Shown here one piece after another: positions 52,794 through 61,304 of a stretch of 64,000 nucleotides of DNA. The first letter of the stretch is position 1. Every line of letters begins with the position of its first letter. This DNA comes from G963674505 sp964575975 (GTDB lineage Bacteria > Desulfobacterota > Desulfobacteria > Desulfobacterales > SKZT01). The notes beneath the pieces were generated by a model. That model searched no databases. It was not told the DNA's origin and saw nothing but the letters and a program-made list of their open reading frames with translations. The position numbers and the translations under genes are program-made. The stretch is taken from positions 35,101-99,100 of the forward strand of contig CAZNTU010000003.1 of the NCBI GenBank assembly GCA_964575975.1. Direction: 5' to 3'.

Positions 52794-53861
52794 ATGAAAA
52801 GTTTCAAACCTCGTTGCCTTCCCGCTTTGATCGGGAGCCTTCCCGTGAAGGACCACGCCGAAGCCGCCGGGCTGGTCATGGAATACACGCCGGAAATCCC
52901 CCTCTGGGTCCAGCTGCCCTTTTACCGGAAGGAGGGCATGATCGCACAGTTCGCGCCCGGAATGCCAGGTTTGAAACACAAAGACGGCAAACTGTTCGTC
53001 GATTCCTCATCCGAGGAATTCGAAAACAGCCTCATCGATTTCTACGAGGGGTACATGGGAGTCCAGGAAGGCACGGCGGACATCGAAGGCTCCATGTTCG
53101 CCATCACACCGGAAACAGCGCCGGGATTGTTCGAGCTTCTAAAAAACCTCGAAAAAACAAGCGACAGCGTAACGGCGGTCAAAGGGCAGGTCACGGGCCC
53201 CTTTACATTCGCGACGGGCCTGACCGACGAAAACGGACGAGCGGTCTTCTACAACGAACAGACTCGGGACGCGGCCGTCAAGCTGCTCGCCATGAAAGCC
53301 CGGTGGCAAACGCGTAAACTCGCGAAATTCCAAAAACCGGTCATGGTCTTTTTCGACGAACCGGCGCTGACCGCTTTCGGCTCCTCGGCTTTCATCAGCG
53401 TCTCCAAGGAGGAAGTCGCGCAATGCTTCGAGGAGGTCTTCGAGGCGGTACACGCCGAGGGAGGGCTCGTCGGGGTCCATGTCTGCGCCAACGCGGACTG
53501 GTCCCTGATTTTGGAGTCCTCTGCGGACATCGTCAGCTTCGACGCCTACGGGTATTTCGACACCCTTGTTCTCTATCCCAATCAAATCAGGACGTTCATG
53601 AAAGCCGGAAAAATTCTGGCTTGGGGCATAGTCCCTACCCTTTCCCCTTCCGACATCGAAAAGGAAACCCTGCCGTCCCTGCTGAAAAACTGGAAGGAAA
53701 AAGCCGCAAGAATCGAATCCCTGGGCATAGATCGGGAAACGCTCTATTCGCAGTCCCTGATCACCCCCAGTTGCGGAACGGGGTCGTCGAACCTTCCGAA
53801 CGCAATGAAAGTGTTGAAACTGACTTCGGAATTGTCCGAAAAAATAAGGGAGAACCTGTAA
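52794..53861 (+). CDS. MetE/UROD-superfamily methyltransferase (core-MetE-like)
   Basis: A 355-residue single TIM barrel resembling the C-terminal half of cobalamin-independent methionine synthase. The zinc ligands are likely His229 and Cys231 (VGVHVCANADW) and Cys327 (LITPSCGTGS). FFDEPAL at about 187 is also a MetE/UROD landmark. It lacks the N-terminal MetE half that binds folate, so it may use a corrinoid protein or other methyl donor, as proposed for short core-MetE families in anaerobes. AGGAGG 9 nt upstream fixes the ATG. Confidence 0.8.
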   Translation: MKSFKPRCLPALIGSLPVKDHAEAAGLVMEYTPEIPLWVQLPFYRKEGMIAQFAPGMPGLKHKDGKLFVDSSSEEFENSLIDFYEGYMGVQEGTADIEGSMFAITPETAPGLFELLKNLEKTSDSVTAVKGQVTGPFTFATGLTDENGRAVFYNEQTRDAAVKLLAMKARWQTRKLAKFQKPVMVFFDEPALTAFGSSAFISVSKEEVAQCFEEVFEAVHAEGGLVGVHVCANADWSLILESSADIVSFDAYGYFDTLVLYPNQIRTFMKAGKILAWGIVPTLSPSDIEKETLPSLLKNWKEKAARIESLGIDRETLYSQSLITPSCGTGSSNLPNAMKVLKLTSELSEKIRENL

Positions 53862-53891
53862 ACCGAGCGGGAGGCCGCTTGATCGCGATCT

Positions 53892-53908
53892 TGGAATAAC
53901 TTTTGCTT
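53892..53908 (+). promoter_or_regulatory. Sigma54-like promoter candidate before the MoxR gene
   Basis: TGGAATAACTTTTGCTT has GG and GC at the exact -24/-12 spacing and TTGCT at -12; the -24 element departs from TGGCAC. The MoxR ATG is 36 nt downstream. Confidence 0.4.
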
Positions 53909-53943
53909 CCGTTCGGACGAAATGGAATCGACGAGGAAACCTC

Positions 53944-54801
53944 ATGACCAACGACGATACGAACATGAAAAACTTTGCCGGGGCGTCCCGGTACGTTCTC
54001 GACAGCGAACTGGCGAAGATCGTCAACATTTCCATGGCCTTGGAAATGCCTCTGCTTCTGAAGGGGGAACCCGGCACAGGAAAGACCATGCTGGCCCACG
54101 CCATCGCGGAAAGTCTCGGGATGCCCCTGATCGTGCTCAACGTCAAGTCGAGCATGAAGCTGATCGACGCCCTCTACCAGTACGACACCCTGACAAGGCT
54201 CAACGACAGCCGCTTCGGGGATTCCAGCAGGGACGTCAGCAACATCCAGGACTATATCCGCATGGGAAAAATCGGTCAGGCTTTCACCGCCGACACAAGG
54301 ACAGTCCTTCTCATCGACGAGATCGACAAGGCCGACACGGATTTCCAGGACGACATGCTGGACGTCCTGGACCAGATGGAGTTCGACATCATCGAGATAG
54401 ACAAGACGGTCCGGACGAAACACCGTCCGGTGATCGTCATCACGTCCAACGCCAAGAAGGACCTGTCGGACCCGTTCCTGGGGCGGTGCAACTTTCATCA
54501 CATCGCCTTTCCCGACGCGGGCATGATGCGGAAAATCGTCGATGTCCATTTTCCCGACATCGACAAGAACCTCGCTCAGAACGCCATCATGGCCTTTTAC
54601 CAGTTGCGGGAGCTGAACCCCGTCGAAAAGAAACCCGCGACCAGGGAACTGATCAACTGGATCAGGGCGCTGAAGTCCGACCCGGATTTCGACTCCAGAG
54701 ATTTGAAAAACGGGGAAATCCCCTTTTTGGGGGTGCTCTTCAAGAAAAGCCAGGACTTCGCCAGAGCGGCCATGACCCTGAAGCGAGGCCGGTTGTTTTA
54801 A
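53944..54801 (+). CDS. MoxR-family AAA+ ATPase
   Basis: A 285-residue AAA+ ATPase. Walker A is KGEPGTGKTMLAHAIA (about 40-55), Walker B VLLIDEIDKAD (about 122), sensor 1 VIVITSNAKKDLSD, and the arginine finger region DPFLGRCNFHHIAFP. MoxR ATPases act as chaperones with VWA partners, inserting metals or cofactors or remodelling complexes. The VWA partner is the next gene, 33 bp on. The client is unknown. Confidence 0.93.
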   Translation: MTNDDTNMKNFAGASRYVLDSELAKIVNISMALEMPLLLKGEPGTGKTMLAHAIAESLGMPLIVLNVKSSMKLIDALYQYDTLTRLNDSRFGDSSRDVSNIQDYIRMGKIGQAFTADTRTVLLIDEIDKADTDFQDDMLDVLDQMEFDIIEIDKTVRTKHRPVIVITSNAKKDLSDPFLGRCNFHHIAFPDAGMMRKIVDVHFPDIDKNLAQNAIMAFYQLRELNPVEKKPATRELINWIRALKSDPDFDSRDLKNGEIPFLGVLFKKSQDFARAAMTLKRGRLF

Positions 54802-54834
54802 CGATTTTTCCGAACTGTTCGAACGAGAGTATCC

Positions 54835-56025
54835 ATGTTCGTCGATTTTTTCTACAAACTGAAGGACATGGGCGTGCCGGTATCGCCCACGTCCTTTCTG
54901 ACCCTGCACAAGGCCCTTTCCATGGGCCTTGTCAACGGCCTGGACGACTTCTACACCGCCTCGCGCTCCATCCTGGTCAAGAGCGAGCGGTATTTCGACG
55001 TTTTCGACTTGGTGTTCGCCTACCATTTCAAAGGCGCGGAACTTGCCGAACCCTCGGACGAAAAGCTTTCCGAGGCGATCAAGATGCTTTTGGAAGAGTG
55101 GCTAAGAGATCCCAAGGTGCTCGCCGACGCCTTGGGGATCGACGAGGACGATCTCTTGAAGCTCGCGCCCGAGGAACTGGTGGAGTATTTCAAGGAGCGG
55201 CTGAAGGACCAGGATGGCCGCCACGCCGGGGGAAACAAGTGGATCGGGACCGGGGGGACCTCCCCTGTGGGCCACTCGGGGTATCATCCGGGGGGAATGC
55301 GCGTGGGAGGCGTCTCCAGGAACAAATCGGCCGTGAAAGTCGCCATGGAGCGCCGATACAAGGACTATTCCAAGCGCGGGCCACTGAACCAGGCGCTGAT
55401 CGGCGAGGCCTTGAAGCGTCTCAGAAACTTGGTCCCCGTCGGACCCAAGGACCGGATCAACGTGGACGCCACGATCTATCGTACCATGAAGAACGCCGGC
55501 GAAATCGAAATCGTATTCGAAAGAAGCCTTCGCGACCGCCTGAAGGTCGTCCTGGCCATCGACAACGGAGGGTGGTCCATGGACCCGTACGTCCGGACGG
55601 TCCAGACCATGTTCGACTACGCCAAGGCGCAGTTCAAGGAACTGAAGACGTTTTTCTTCCACAACACGGTCTACGACAATCTTTTCAAGGACCCCGGAAG
55701 ACGTTGGGAGCCTGTCAAGGTCGAGGAATTCGCCAGATTCGATCCCCAAACCCGCTTCGTCGTCGTAGGCGACGCCAGCATGGCCCCCTACGAACTGCTC
55801 GCACGCGACGGCACCATCTACGTTCACGACCGAAGCAGCATGCCCAGCATCGACCGACTAAAATTCCTGGCCGACACGTTTCCCCACGCCGCCTGGCTCA
55901 ACCCCGTGCCCTCCAAAATGTGGCCCTACACGAAAACCATCGGCATGATCGCGGAAATATTCCCCATGTTCGAGCTTACCTTGGATGGATTGGAGGAGGC
56001 CGTGACCCATTTGTTGGGGACTTGA
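54835..56025 (+). CDS. CoxE-like VWA-domain protein, MoxR partner
   Basis: 396 residues, cytoplasmic. An N-terminal helical region (FVDFFYKLKDMGVPVSPTSF) is typical of MoxR-linked VWA proteins. A Gly-rich linker (about 130-160) precedes the C-terminal VWA domain (about 235-390). The MIDAS is altered: VLAIDNGGWSMDPY replaces DxSxS, although FVVVGDASMAPYEL may supply a later metal-site Asp. It pairs with the ATPase just upstream. The HicA gene starts 10 bp after its stop. Confidence 0.9.
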   Translation: MFVDFFYKLKDMGVPVSPTSFLTLHKALSMGLVNGLDDFYTASRSILVKSERYFDVFDLVFAYHFKGAELAEPSDEKLSEAIKMLLEEWLRDPKVLADALGIDEDDLLKLAPEELVEYFKERLKDQDGRHAGGNKWIGTGGTSPVGHSGYHPGGMRVGGVSRNKSAVKVAMERRYKDYSKRGPLNQALIGEALKRLRNLVPVGPKDRINVDATIYRTMKNAGEIEIVFERSLRDRLKVVLAIDNGGWSMDPYVRTVQTMFDYAKAQFKELKTFFFHNTVYDNLFKDPGRRWEPVKVEEFARFDPQTRFVVVGDASMAPYELLARDGTIYVHDRSSMPSIDRLKFLADTFPHAAWLNPVPSKMWPYTKTIGMIAEIFPMFELTLDGLEEAVTHLLGT

Positions 56026-56035
56026 CGGAAAAAGA

Positions 56036-56218
56036 ATGAAAAGGTACAAATTGATTCGGCATTTGAGAAAGCATGGCGCGCACCTCTTGAGAGAAGGCAC
56101 AAGACACACTATTTTTCAAAACGGCAAGCTCAAGACGGAAATCCCCAGGCACAAAGAAATCGTGGACGAGCTTGCAAGGAAGATATGCAAAGACTTTGGC
56201 ATTCCTTTCGCGAGGTAA
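56036..56218 (+). CDS. hicA: HicA-family toxin (mRNA interferase)
   Basis: A 60-residue protein of normal HicA length. KLIRHLRKHGAHLLREGTRH corresponds to the HicA N-terminus, with the catalytic His in GTRHTIF, and the end IPRHKEIVDELARKICKDFG is also typical. HicA cleaves mRNA and is neutralised by HicB. The HicB gene follows after 2 bp, the usual toxin-first order. It begins 10 bp after the VWA gene and may read through from that operon. Confidence 0.9.
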   Translation: MKRYKLIRHLRKHGAHLLREGTRHTIFQNGKLKTEIPRHKEIVDELARKICKDFGIPFAR

Positions 56219-56220
56219 AA

Positions 56221-56433
56221 ATGAAATTTAGAGCGATCGTAAAAAAATCCGGAAATTGGTGGATTGGTTGGCTTGTAGACCTTCCCGGCGTCAATGCGCA
56301 GGAAAAAAGCCGCGAGGAGGTACTTGAATCATTGGAAATAGGCGCGCGCGACATGCTGGAGGCGGAAGTTCCTTTCGAACCCGGTACGGAATTGACGACG
56401 GTGGATGTTCCTGAACCTGAATGGGCAGTTTGA
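56221..56433 (+). CDS. hicB: HicB-family antitoxin (short)
   Basis: A 70-residue protein: MKFRAIVKKSGNWWIGWLVD, then LPGVNAQEKSREEVLESLEI, the HicB RNase-H-like fold. It lacks the DNA-binding ribbon-helix-helix or HTH domain found in longer HicB proteins, so autoregulation may need another factor. It is coupled to hicA with 2 bp between stop and start. The upstream in-frame extension to 56185 would overlap hicA and is rejected. Confidence 0.88.
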   Translation: MKFRAIVKKSGNWWIGWLVDLPGVNAQEKSREEVLESLEIGARDMLEAEVPFEPGTELTTVDVPEPEWAV

Positions 56434-56604
56434 AAAGTCATTGGTGGAAAAAGCTGTTGTTTCATTATGGCCGCGCGCGATAGGCCCGAAGGCGAAACAA
56501 TTCGCCGCAGGTGAAATATGCATGGAAAAGCGCATTATTTCAAGCGCAAATCTGTTATTTTCGATAAAAATTGGATTCTATTAAAGGAAAGGATATTCGG
56601 AATT

Positions 56605-56898
56605 ATGGACAAAATCGGACGAAACGATCCTTGCCCCTGCGGGAGCGGAAAAAAATACAAGAAGTGCTGTCTAGAGAAGGACGAACGGGAAAAAAGCGAA
56701 CAGCTCAAACAAGCGAGAGCCCAAGAGGAAGCCGCCGACGCGGCGGAACAGGAGAAGGAAAAAGAGGAGCATCTCGCTCTCCCTGCCCGAAAACAAAAAG
56801 GACCGTCGCAACCGGGATTCAGAGGATACCAGGCTCCCAAAATAGGGACCGGTTTCGTCGATCGCAGTCGAAGGGTCTCGAACCGAACCGGAGAATAG
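56605..56898 (+). CDS. Short SEC-C motif protein
   Basis: 97 residues. The N-terminal SEC-C zinc motif [20 protein letters not shown] (CxCx8CC) is nearly identical to that of the gene at 58173. A lysine/glutamate coiled coil (about 25-60) and a Gly-rich tail ([18 protein letters not shown]) follow. SEC-C modules in SecA bind SecB and zinc; stand-alone forms are uncharacterised. AAGGAT lies about 13 nt upstream of the ATG. Confidence 0.8.
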   Translation: MDKIGRNDPCPCGSGKKYKKCCLEKDEREKSEQLKQARAQEEAADAAEQEKEKEEHLALPARKQKGPSQPGFRGYQAPKIGTGFVDRSRRVSNRTGE

Positions 56899-57076
56899 AA
56901 ATAGCGGCTCGTGTCCAAACCGTTTTCTTTGGAATACGCGTAAAATTTCGACGTTGTTTCTTCGCGGTCGTTTAGGGCGAGGCGGTCGCTGGAAGCTCGT
57001 TTCAAGCTTCCGCTCCGCTTTGCCCCAAGCGACCCGCATGCCGAACAAGGGCGAAGGGCTCTGTCCCTCACTCAAA

Positions 57077-57862
57077 TCAATCGTCTTCGATTCCATACAG
57101 CCGGTGTGTGTTTTCCCAAACGGCTTGCGAAAGCTCCCCGAGATTCTCGCCTCGAACTTCGGCGATTTTCAGCATCACCGACTTCACGAACGCCGGCTCG
57201 TTTCTCCTCGTTTTGTTTTTCTCCGGGGCGGGCGTCAGGTACGGAGCGTCGGTCTCGATCAAGAGACGATCCGACGGAATCAGAGGAAGAAGCTTTCTGA
57301 GATCCTCTCCCCTCTTTTCGATCGTCGCGATTCCCGTGACCCCGATATAAAGGCCCAGCGCAAGATACTCCAGAAGTTCCTTCCGGTTTCCGCTGAAACA
57401 ATGCACCACGCCCTTTTGCCCGTTTTTCATGCGGTCCTTGAGAATCTCCAGGAAACGGCCGTCGCTGTCCCTTTCGTGAAAGATCAAGGGAAGGCCAAGC
57501 TCTCCCGCCATCTCGAGTTGTCGGAAGAACCATTTTTCCTGTTGTTCCCTCGGGGAAAACATCCTGTTGAAATCGAGCCCCGTTTCTCCCCAAGCCTTCA
57601 CTTTCCGGCTTTTCGCCAAATCTTTCAGGAGCCCGATGGTCTTGTCGTCGCAATCGCTCGCGTCGTGAGGGTGGATTCCCACCGACGCGTAGACCCGGTC
57701 GTATTTTTCGGCAAGCTCCACCGCCCGTTTGCAGCTTTTCAATGCAATCCCCACCACCATGATCTTCTTCACGCCGTTTTGTTCCGCCCGCGCCATGACG
57801 TCGCCGAAGTCCCGCTCGAAAGACCGGTCGTCCAAGTGGCAGTGGCTGTCAAAAAGTTTCAT
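57077..57862 (-). CDS. tatD: TatD-family metal-dependent hydrolase (YchF/YcfH-like DNase)
   Basis: A 261-residue TIM-barrel hydrolase. The metal ligands are in FDSHCHLDD, the Glu in WGETGLDFNRMF, His in IFHERDSDG and VVHCFSGN, and the Asp in IETDAPYL. It is thought to act as a 3'-5' exonuclease in DNA repair and tRNA quality control; despite the name it is not needed for Tat export. It is divergent from the large SEC-C gene and convergent with the short one. Confidence 0.95.
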   Translation of the reverse strand: MKLFDSHCHLDDRSFERDFGDVMARAEQNGVKKIMVVGIALKSCKRAVELAEKYDRVYASVGIHPHDASDCDDKTIGLLKDLAKSRKVKAWGETGLDFNRMFSPREQQEKWFFRQLEMAGELGLPLIFHERDSDGRFLEILKDRMKNGQKGVVHCFSGNRKELLEYLALGLYIGVTGIATIEKRGEDLRKLLPLIPSDRLLIETDAPYLTPAPEKNKTRRNEPAFVKSVMLKIAEVRGENLGELSQAVWENTHRLYGIEDD

Positions 57863-58172
57863 CCGTCGAACCTTTCTTTCTATACAATCCTTTCGTTGTT
57901 CTTCAGTTCGGTCCCTGCCGCGAAACGATTCCGCGGAGGACGACCGTTCGCTTCATCGCCCGACTACCACCAACGCCTTTTTATATCAACCCCTTTTCGT
58001 CTATGCATTCGACGCGTTTTTCAAAGCCTCCGGCCGAGGCAAGGTTTCGCCTTGATGAAGAAATGCTTTATCATGTAATGTATCCATAACGCCATTGGCC
58101 GCAACCGACCTCGTCGCGCTGTCGCCGCGAATGAAAGGAAAAGAAGAAAAAACGGGAAAGGATTGATTGAAC
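57863..58172. other. Divergent intergenic region, 310 bp
   Basis: It lies between tatD and the large SEC-C gene. A weak plus-strand match (TTGATG at 58052, 18 nt, TAATGT) could drive the SEC-C gene. No coding sequence or RNA is recognisable. Confidence 0.5.
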
Positions 58173-59663
58173 ATGGGTAAAATCGGACGCAACGCCCCCT
58201 GTCCATGCGGGAGCGGAAAAAAATACAAAAAATGCTGCCTCGCGAAAGAAGAACAAGAAAAAAACGAACAGCGAGAACAAATCAAGACGGAAGAGAAAAG
58301 GAGCGAAACGCTTCGACGGGAAAAAAAGGAACTCTTCGAACCGACGGAGGGCGACGATTTTAGGGAGGACGGAGAATTCGACGAGGAGGAGGAATTCGAG
58401 GACGACGACTCGGAGTTGATCGACGACGACGAGGATGAAGGGAGCGACGACGATGAAACCCCGCAATGGCCCAAAGCGGATATTCCCCAAATGGAATTGA
58501 AGTTCCCGGAACTGTCGGAGGAGGAAGACCGGATTGCCGATCAATGGCATGAGAGATATGAAGAGACGGACGACATCGACGAAAAGCTGGCCCATCTGGA
58601 AAGCTTGATGGAGCGTCATCCAGGCATTGTCGAGGGTATGGGCCTGCAGAACGACGTTGTTATCGATCTCGTGTGCGGTTTCGCGGCGGAGGATCGCCAC
58701 GCGGAGGCGGTCGATCTTATGGAAAGAATCCATCGGGAATATCCTGCTGCCTACAAGGACGCGTTCGGCTTTTTCGATCTGCACATGGTCGCGTACAAAA
58801 TAGCGACCGGAAAAAAGCACGAAATACCGCCCCGCCTGGAATATTTCAAGCAATACCCCGACCACGCACCGGACGAATTGTTCGAGTTGATCGACTTGCT
58901 GCAACTGACCAATTGCATCGAAATTCTGGAGGATTTCATTCCCCGCGTCTATCTTCCCGTATGCTCTTCCTCGAAGATCATCGGCGGCCGCAAAATCCTT
59001 GAAACGGTCGTCGAGTTGTGCTACGCCCCGTTCGCGAAACCCGACTACACGCGAAAGGACGCCGAAAAAATATCGGAAAGGCTGTTGGCCTTGGAAATAC
59101 CCATGGACAAGGAATACTGTTCCCCAGAATCGGTAGAGAAGGAACTTTCCAAAATTTTCGCGCCGCTTTCCCCGTGGAACATCGACACTCGCGGCGGCAT
59201 GAAAAAACTGATCGAAACCTACGAGGACGTGGCCAAGAATTTTCGAGGTTATGCTTATCTTCGAAAAGGCATGGACTGGACCGCGGCCGCCGCCAACGTG
59301 CAAATGGCGTTCGCCTACCTGACCGGCGTGGTTCCGGAGGGCAAGCGTCCCAAGGAACCGTTCGTGTTTTCGAAAAGTCTGATATTGGAGACCGCATCCG
59401 ATTTTTCGAGTCTTTTCATGGGCATGGATACCACGAAATTTTTCGGCATGCTGAACGCCGTGTACCACTTTGCCGATTATCTCGGCGACTCGGAGACCGT
59501 CTCGTCGGATGACCGCGACGCCATCCAAAAGTGGTGCATGGAAATACACGAGGAAACCTTTCCCAAATTTAAGGATCATTTCGAGGAGATCGTCTTCCGC
59601 CGATTTCCCTTGGAGTGTACAGGGAGGAATCCATGGGAATCTGGAAAACAAACACGACCATAG
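58173..59663 (+). CDS. Large SEC-C domain protein
   Basis: 496 residues. An N-terminal SEC-C zinc motif ([20 protein letters not shown], CxCx8CC) is followed by a charged coiled coil (about 25-55) and an extremely acidic stretch (about 60-100, many Glu/Asp). A helical domain to the C-terminus resembles TPR/HEAT-type repeats (HLESLMERHPGIVEGMG, AVDLMERIHREYPAAYKDAF). No enzyme motif is visible. Its 3' end overlaps the hotdog gene's start by 31 bp. I infer an adaptor role. Confidence 0.82.
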   Translation: MGKIGRNAPCPCGSGKKYKKCCLAKEEQEKNEQREQIKTEEKRSETLRREKKELFEPTEGDDFREDGEFDEEEEFEDDDSELIDDDEDEGSDDDETPQWPKADIPQMELKFPELSEEEDRIADQWHERYEETDDIDEKLAHLESLMERHPGIVEGMGLQNDVVIDLVCGFAAEDRHAEAVDLMERIHREYPAAYKDAFGFFDLHMVAYKIATGKKHEIPPRLEYFKQYPDHAPDELFELIDLLQLTNCIEILEDFIPRVYLPVCSSSKIIGGRKILETVVELCYAPFAKPDYTRKDAEKISERLLALEIPMDKEYCSPESVEKELSKIFAPLSPWNIDTRGGMKKLIETYEDVAKNFRGYAYLRKGMDWTAAAANVQMAFAYLTGVVPEGKRPKEPFVFSKSLILETASDFSSLFMGMDTTKFFGMLNAVYHFADYLGDSETVSSDDRDAIQKWCMEIHEETFPKFKDHFEEIVFRRFPLECTGRNPWESGKQTRP

Positions 59664-60088
59664 AACGGCTCGAGCAAGTTTCGAAAAACACCATGGTCGA
59701 ACATCTCGGGATCAGAATAACGGAGATCGGCGACGACTACATCAAGGCCGCCATGCCGGTCGACGAGAGGACCATCCAGCCCATGGGACTCCTTCACGGA
59801 GGAGCGTCCGTCGCCCTTGCCGAAACCATCGGAAGCATCGCCGCCAAACTGGCTGTCGGACGAGAGGCCAACTGCGTGGGCATTGAAATAAACGCCAACC
59901 ACGTCCGCGCCGTAAGAGGCGGAACCGTCGTCGGAATCGCAAAACCGCTCCATATCGGCACATCGACCCACGTGTGGGATATCCGAATCTACGACGAAGA
60001 AAACCGTCTCGTTTGCGTCTCCCGCCTGACGATGGCGGTTCTTCGGTCCAGGAAGGAAACCGGGTCGGAACACGGCGGGAGGGCTTGA
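59633..60088 (+). CDS. Hotdog-fold acyl-CoA thioesterase (PaaI/YdiI-like)
   Basis: A 151-residue protein. The PaaI signature is LLHGGASVALAETIGSIAA, with GIEINANHVRAVRGGTVVGI and HVWDIRIYDEENRLVCVSR downstream. It hydrolyses hydroxybenzoyl- or acyl-CoA thioesters; the exact substrate is unknown, and the menaquinone-type DHNA-CoA is one candidate. GGAGG about 5 nt upstream of the ATG at 59633 fixes the start, which lies 31 bp inside the SEC-C gene. Confidence 0.92.
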   Translation: MGIWKTNTTIERLEQVSKNTMVEHLGIRITEIGDDYIKAAMPVDERTIQPMGLLHGGASVALAETIGSIAAKLAVGREANCVGIEINANHVRAVRGGTVVGIAKPLHIGTSTHVWDIRIYDEENRLVCVSRLTMAVLRSRKETGSEHGGRA

Positions 60089-60905
60089 TTTCAAAATCGG
60101 CCATTTGAAAACCGACAGAGAACTCGGTGCGGAAGGTTCCCATAATTCCATTGCCCGCGTGTTCGCATTCGTGGTAAAAAATCTAAGAATGCTCGCGAAT
60201 CGGCGCGGAAACATAGAAAGGGGGCATTTCCTGTGAGACACAGAATCAACCCGACGGTCGATTGCGTCTTCAAGGCGATCCTGGGGAACGAGAAAAAAAA
60301 GCACCTGCTGATCCACTTTCTGAATTCGGTTCTGGAATATCACGACAATCCCCTTAGAAAAATCGTCGACGTAGCCATCCTGAATCCTTACAACGAGCGG
60401 GAGTTCGCGGAGGACAAGCTCAATATCGTGGATGTCAAGGCAAAGGGCGCGTCAGGCGGATATTTCCATGTCGAAATCCAAATCGCGTTGCATGCGGGAT
60501 TCAAAGAGAGAATGCTGTACACATGGAGCACCATCTACCTTCCCAGCTTGGAAAAGGCGACGAATATTCGTTCCTGCGCCCGGTGATATCCATATGGATA
60601 ATCACGGGGGTTCTTTTCGCCGATGCGCAGGAATGCCACCTGCCGTTTCATATTCGGAACGCGAAAACGGGCCTGCCGTTCAACGAGCATTTCGCCTTGC
60701 ACGTTCTGCAACTGCCGAAATGGAGGTTGCGGAAAAAACACATATCCGAAAAAGACCGGTGGATTTACCTGTTCAAAGAAGGAAAAAACATGGACATAGA
60801 GAATCCGCCCGACATACTTAAAAATTCGGAGGAAATGAGGGACGTTATGGAAATTTTGAACGAATTCTCGGAAAACCAAAGAAACTACCTGCTCTACCAG
60901 AGCCG

Positions 60906-61115
60906 TCTGGAAGCGGAAAGGATTCGCATGACGGTCCCGAGAGAATTGGAAAAGGCTTTGNNNNNNNNNNNNNNNNNNNNNNNNNNNNNNNNNNNNNNNN
61001 NNNNNNNNNNNNNNNNNNNNNNNNNNNNNNNNNNNNNNNNNNNNNNNNNNNNNNNNNNNNTCTGGAAGCGGAAAGGATTCGCATGACGGTCCCGAGAGAA
61101 TTGGAAAAGGCTTTG
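60906..61115. repeat. Exact 55-nt duplication flanking the N gap
   Basis: Positions 60906-60960 and 61061-61115 are identical for all 55 nt, immediately left and right of the gap. Collapsing them gives a continuous reading frame. Confidence 0.9.
60961..61060. other. Assembly gap (100 N)
   Basis: A run of exactly 100 Ns, the standard placeholder for a gap of unknown size. Confidence 0.99.
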
Positions 61116-61304
61116 AAGGAAATCGAAAGGGCTCTTATCGAACGGGAAAAATTGCGGATAGAGACAGAAAAATTGCGAAGGGAGGCAGAAGAGTTGCGAA
61201 GGGAGACAGAAAAAATTCGGTCGGAATAAAAAACGCGAGGAAACGCAAACATTTGACGTTCGGTATTTTCATCCCCCGCGCGACGCCTCTCTGAAACCGG
61301 AAAC

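Larger units (their letters stand above)
60233..61229 (+). pseudogene. Rpn/PD-(D/E)XK nuclease-family gene, frameshifted and crossed by an assembly gap
   Basis: It starts GTG with GGGGG about 8 nt upstream. The N-terminal part (PTVDCVFKAILGNEKKKHLL, NIVDVKAKGASGGYFHVEIQ) is a PDDEXK-type Rpn 'transposase' nuclease. At about 60556 the frame changes by -1: the conserved continuation LEKGDEYSFLRPVISIWI needs one extra G in GGAAAAGGC. The second part runs to a 100-N gap at 60961, and the C-terminal coiled coil continues after it to the stop at 61229. Whether it is a decayed gene, a sequencing error or a programmed -1 shift cannot be told here. Confidence 0.8.

Noticed and set aside
53922..56039. 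A 705-codon plus-strand frame spanning the MoxR and VWA genes in another phase
   Set aside because: Arg/Gly/Pro-rich out-of-frame translation; both in-phase genes have full family motifs and good starts.
56491..56506. Small hairpin GGCGAA-ACAA-TTCGCC after hicB
   Set aside because: Six base pairs without a U-tract; too weak to call a terminator.
58071..59651. A 526-codon minus-strand frame opposite the large SEC-C gene
   Set aside because: A low-complexity Phe-rich mirror of the acidic plus-strand gene; not credible.
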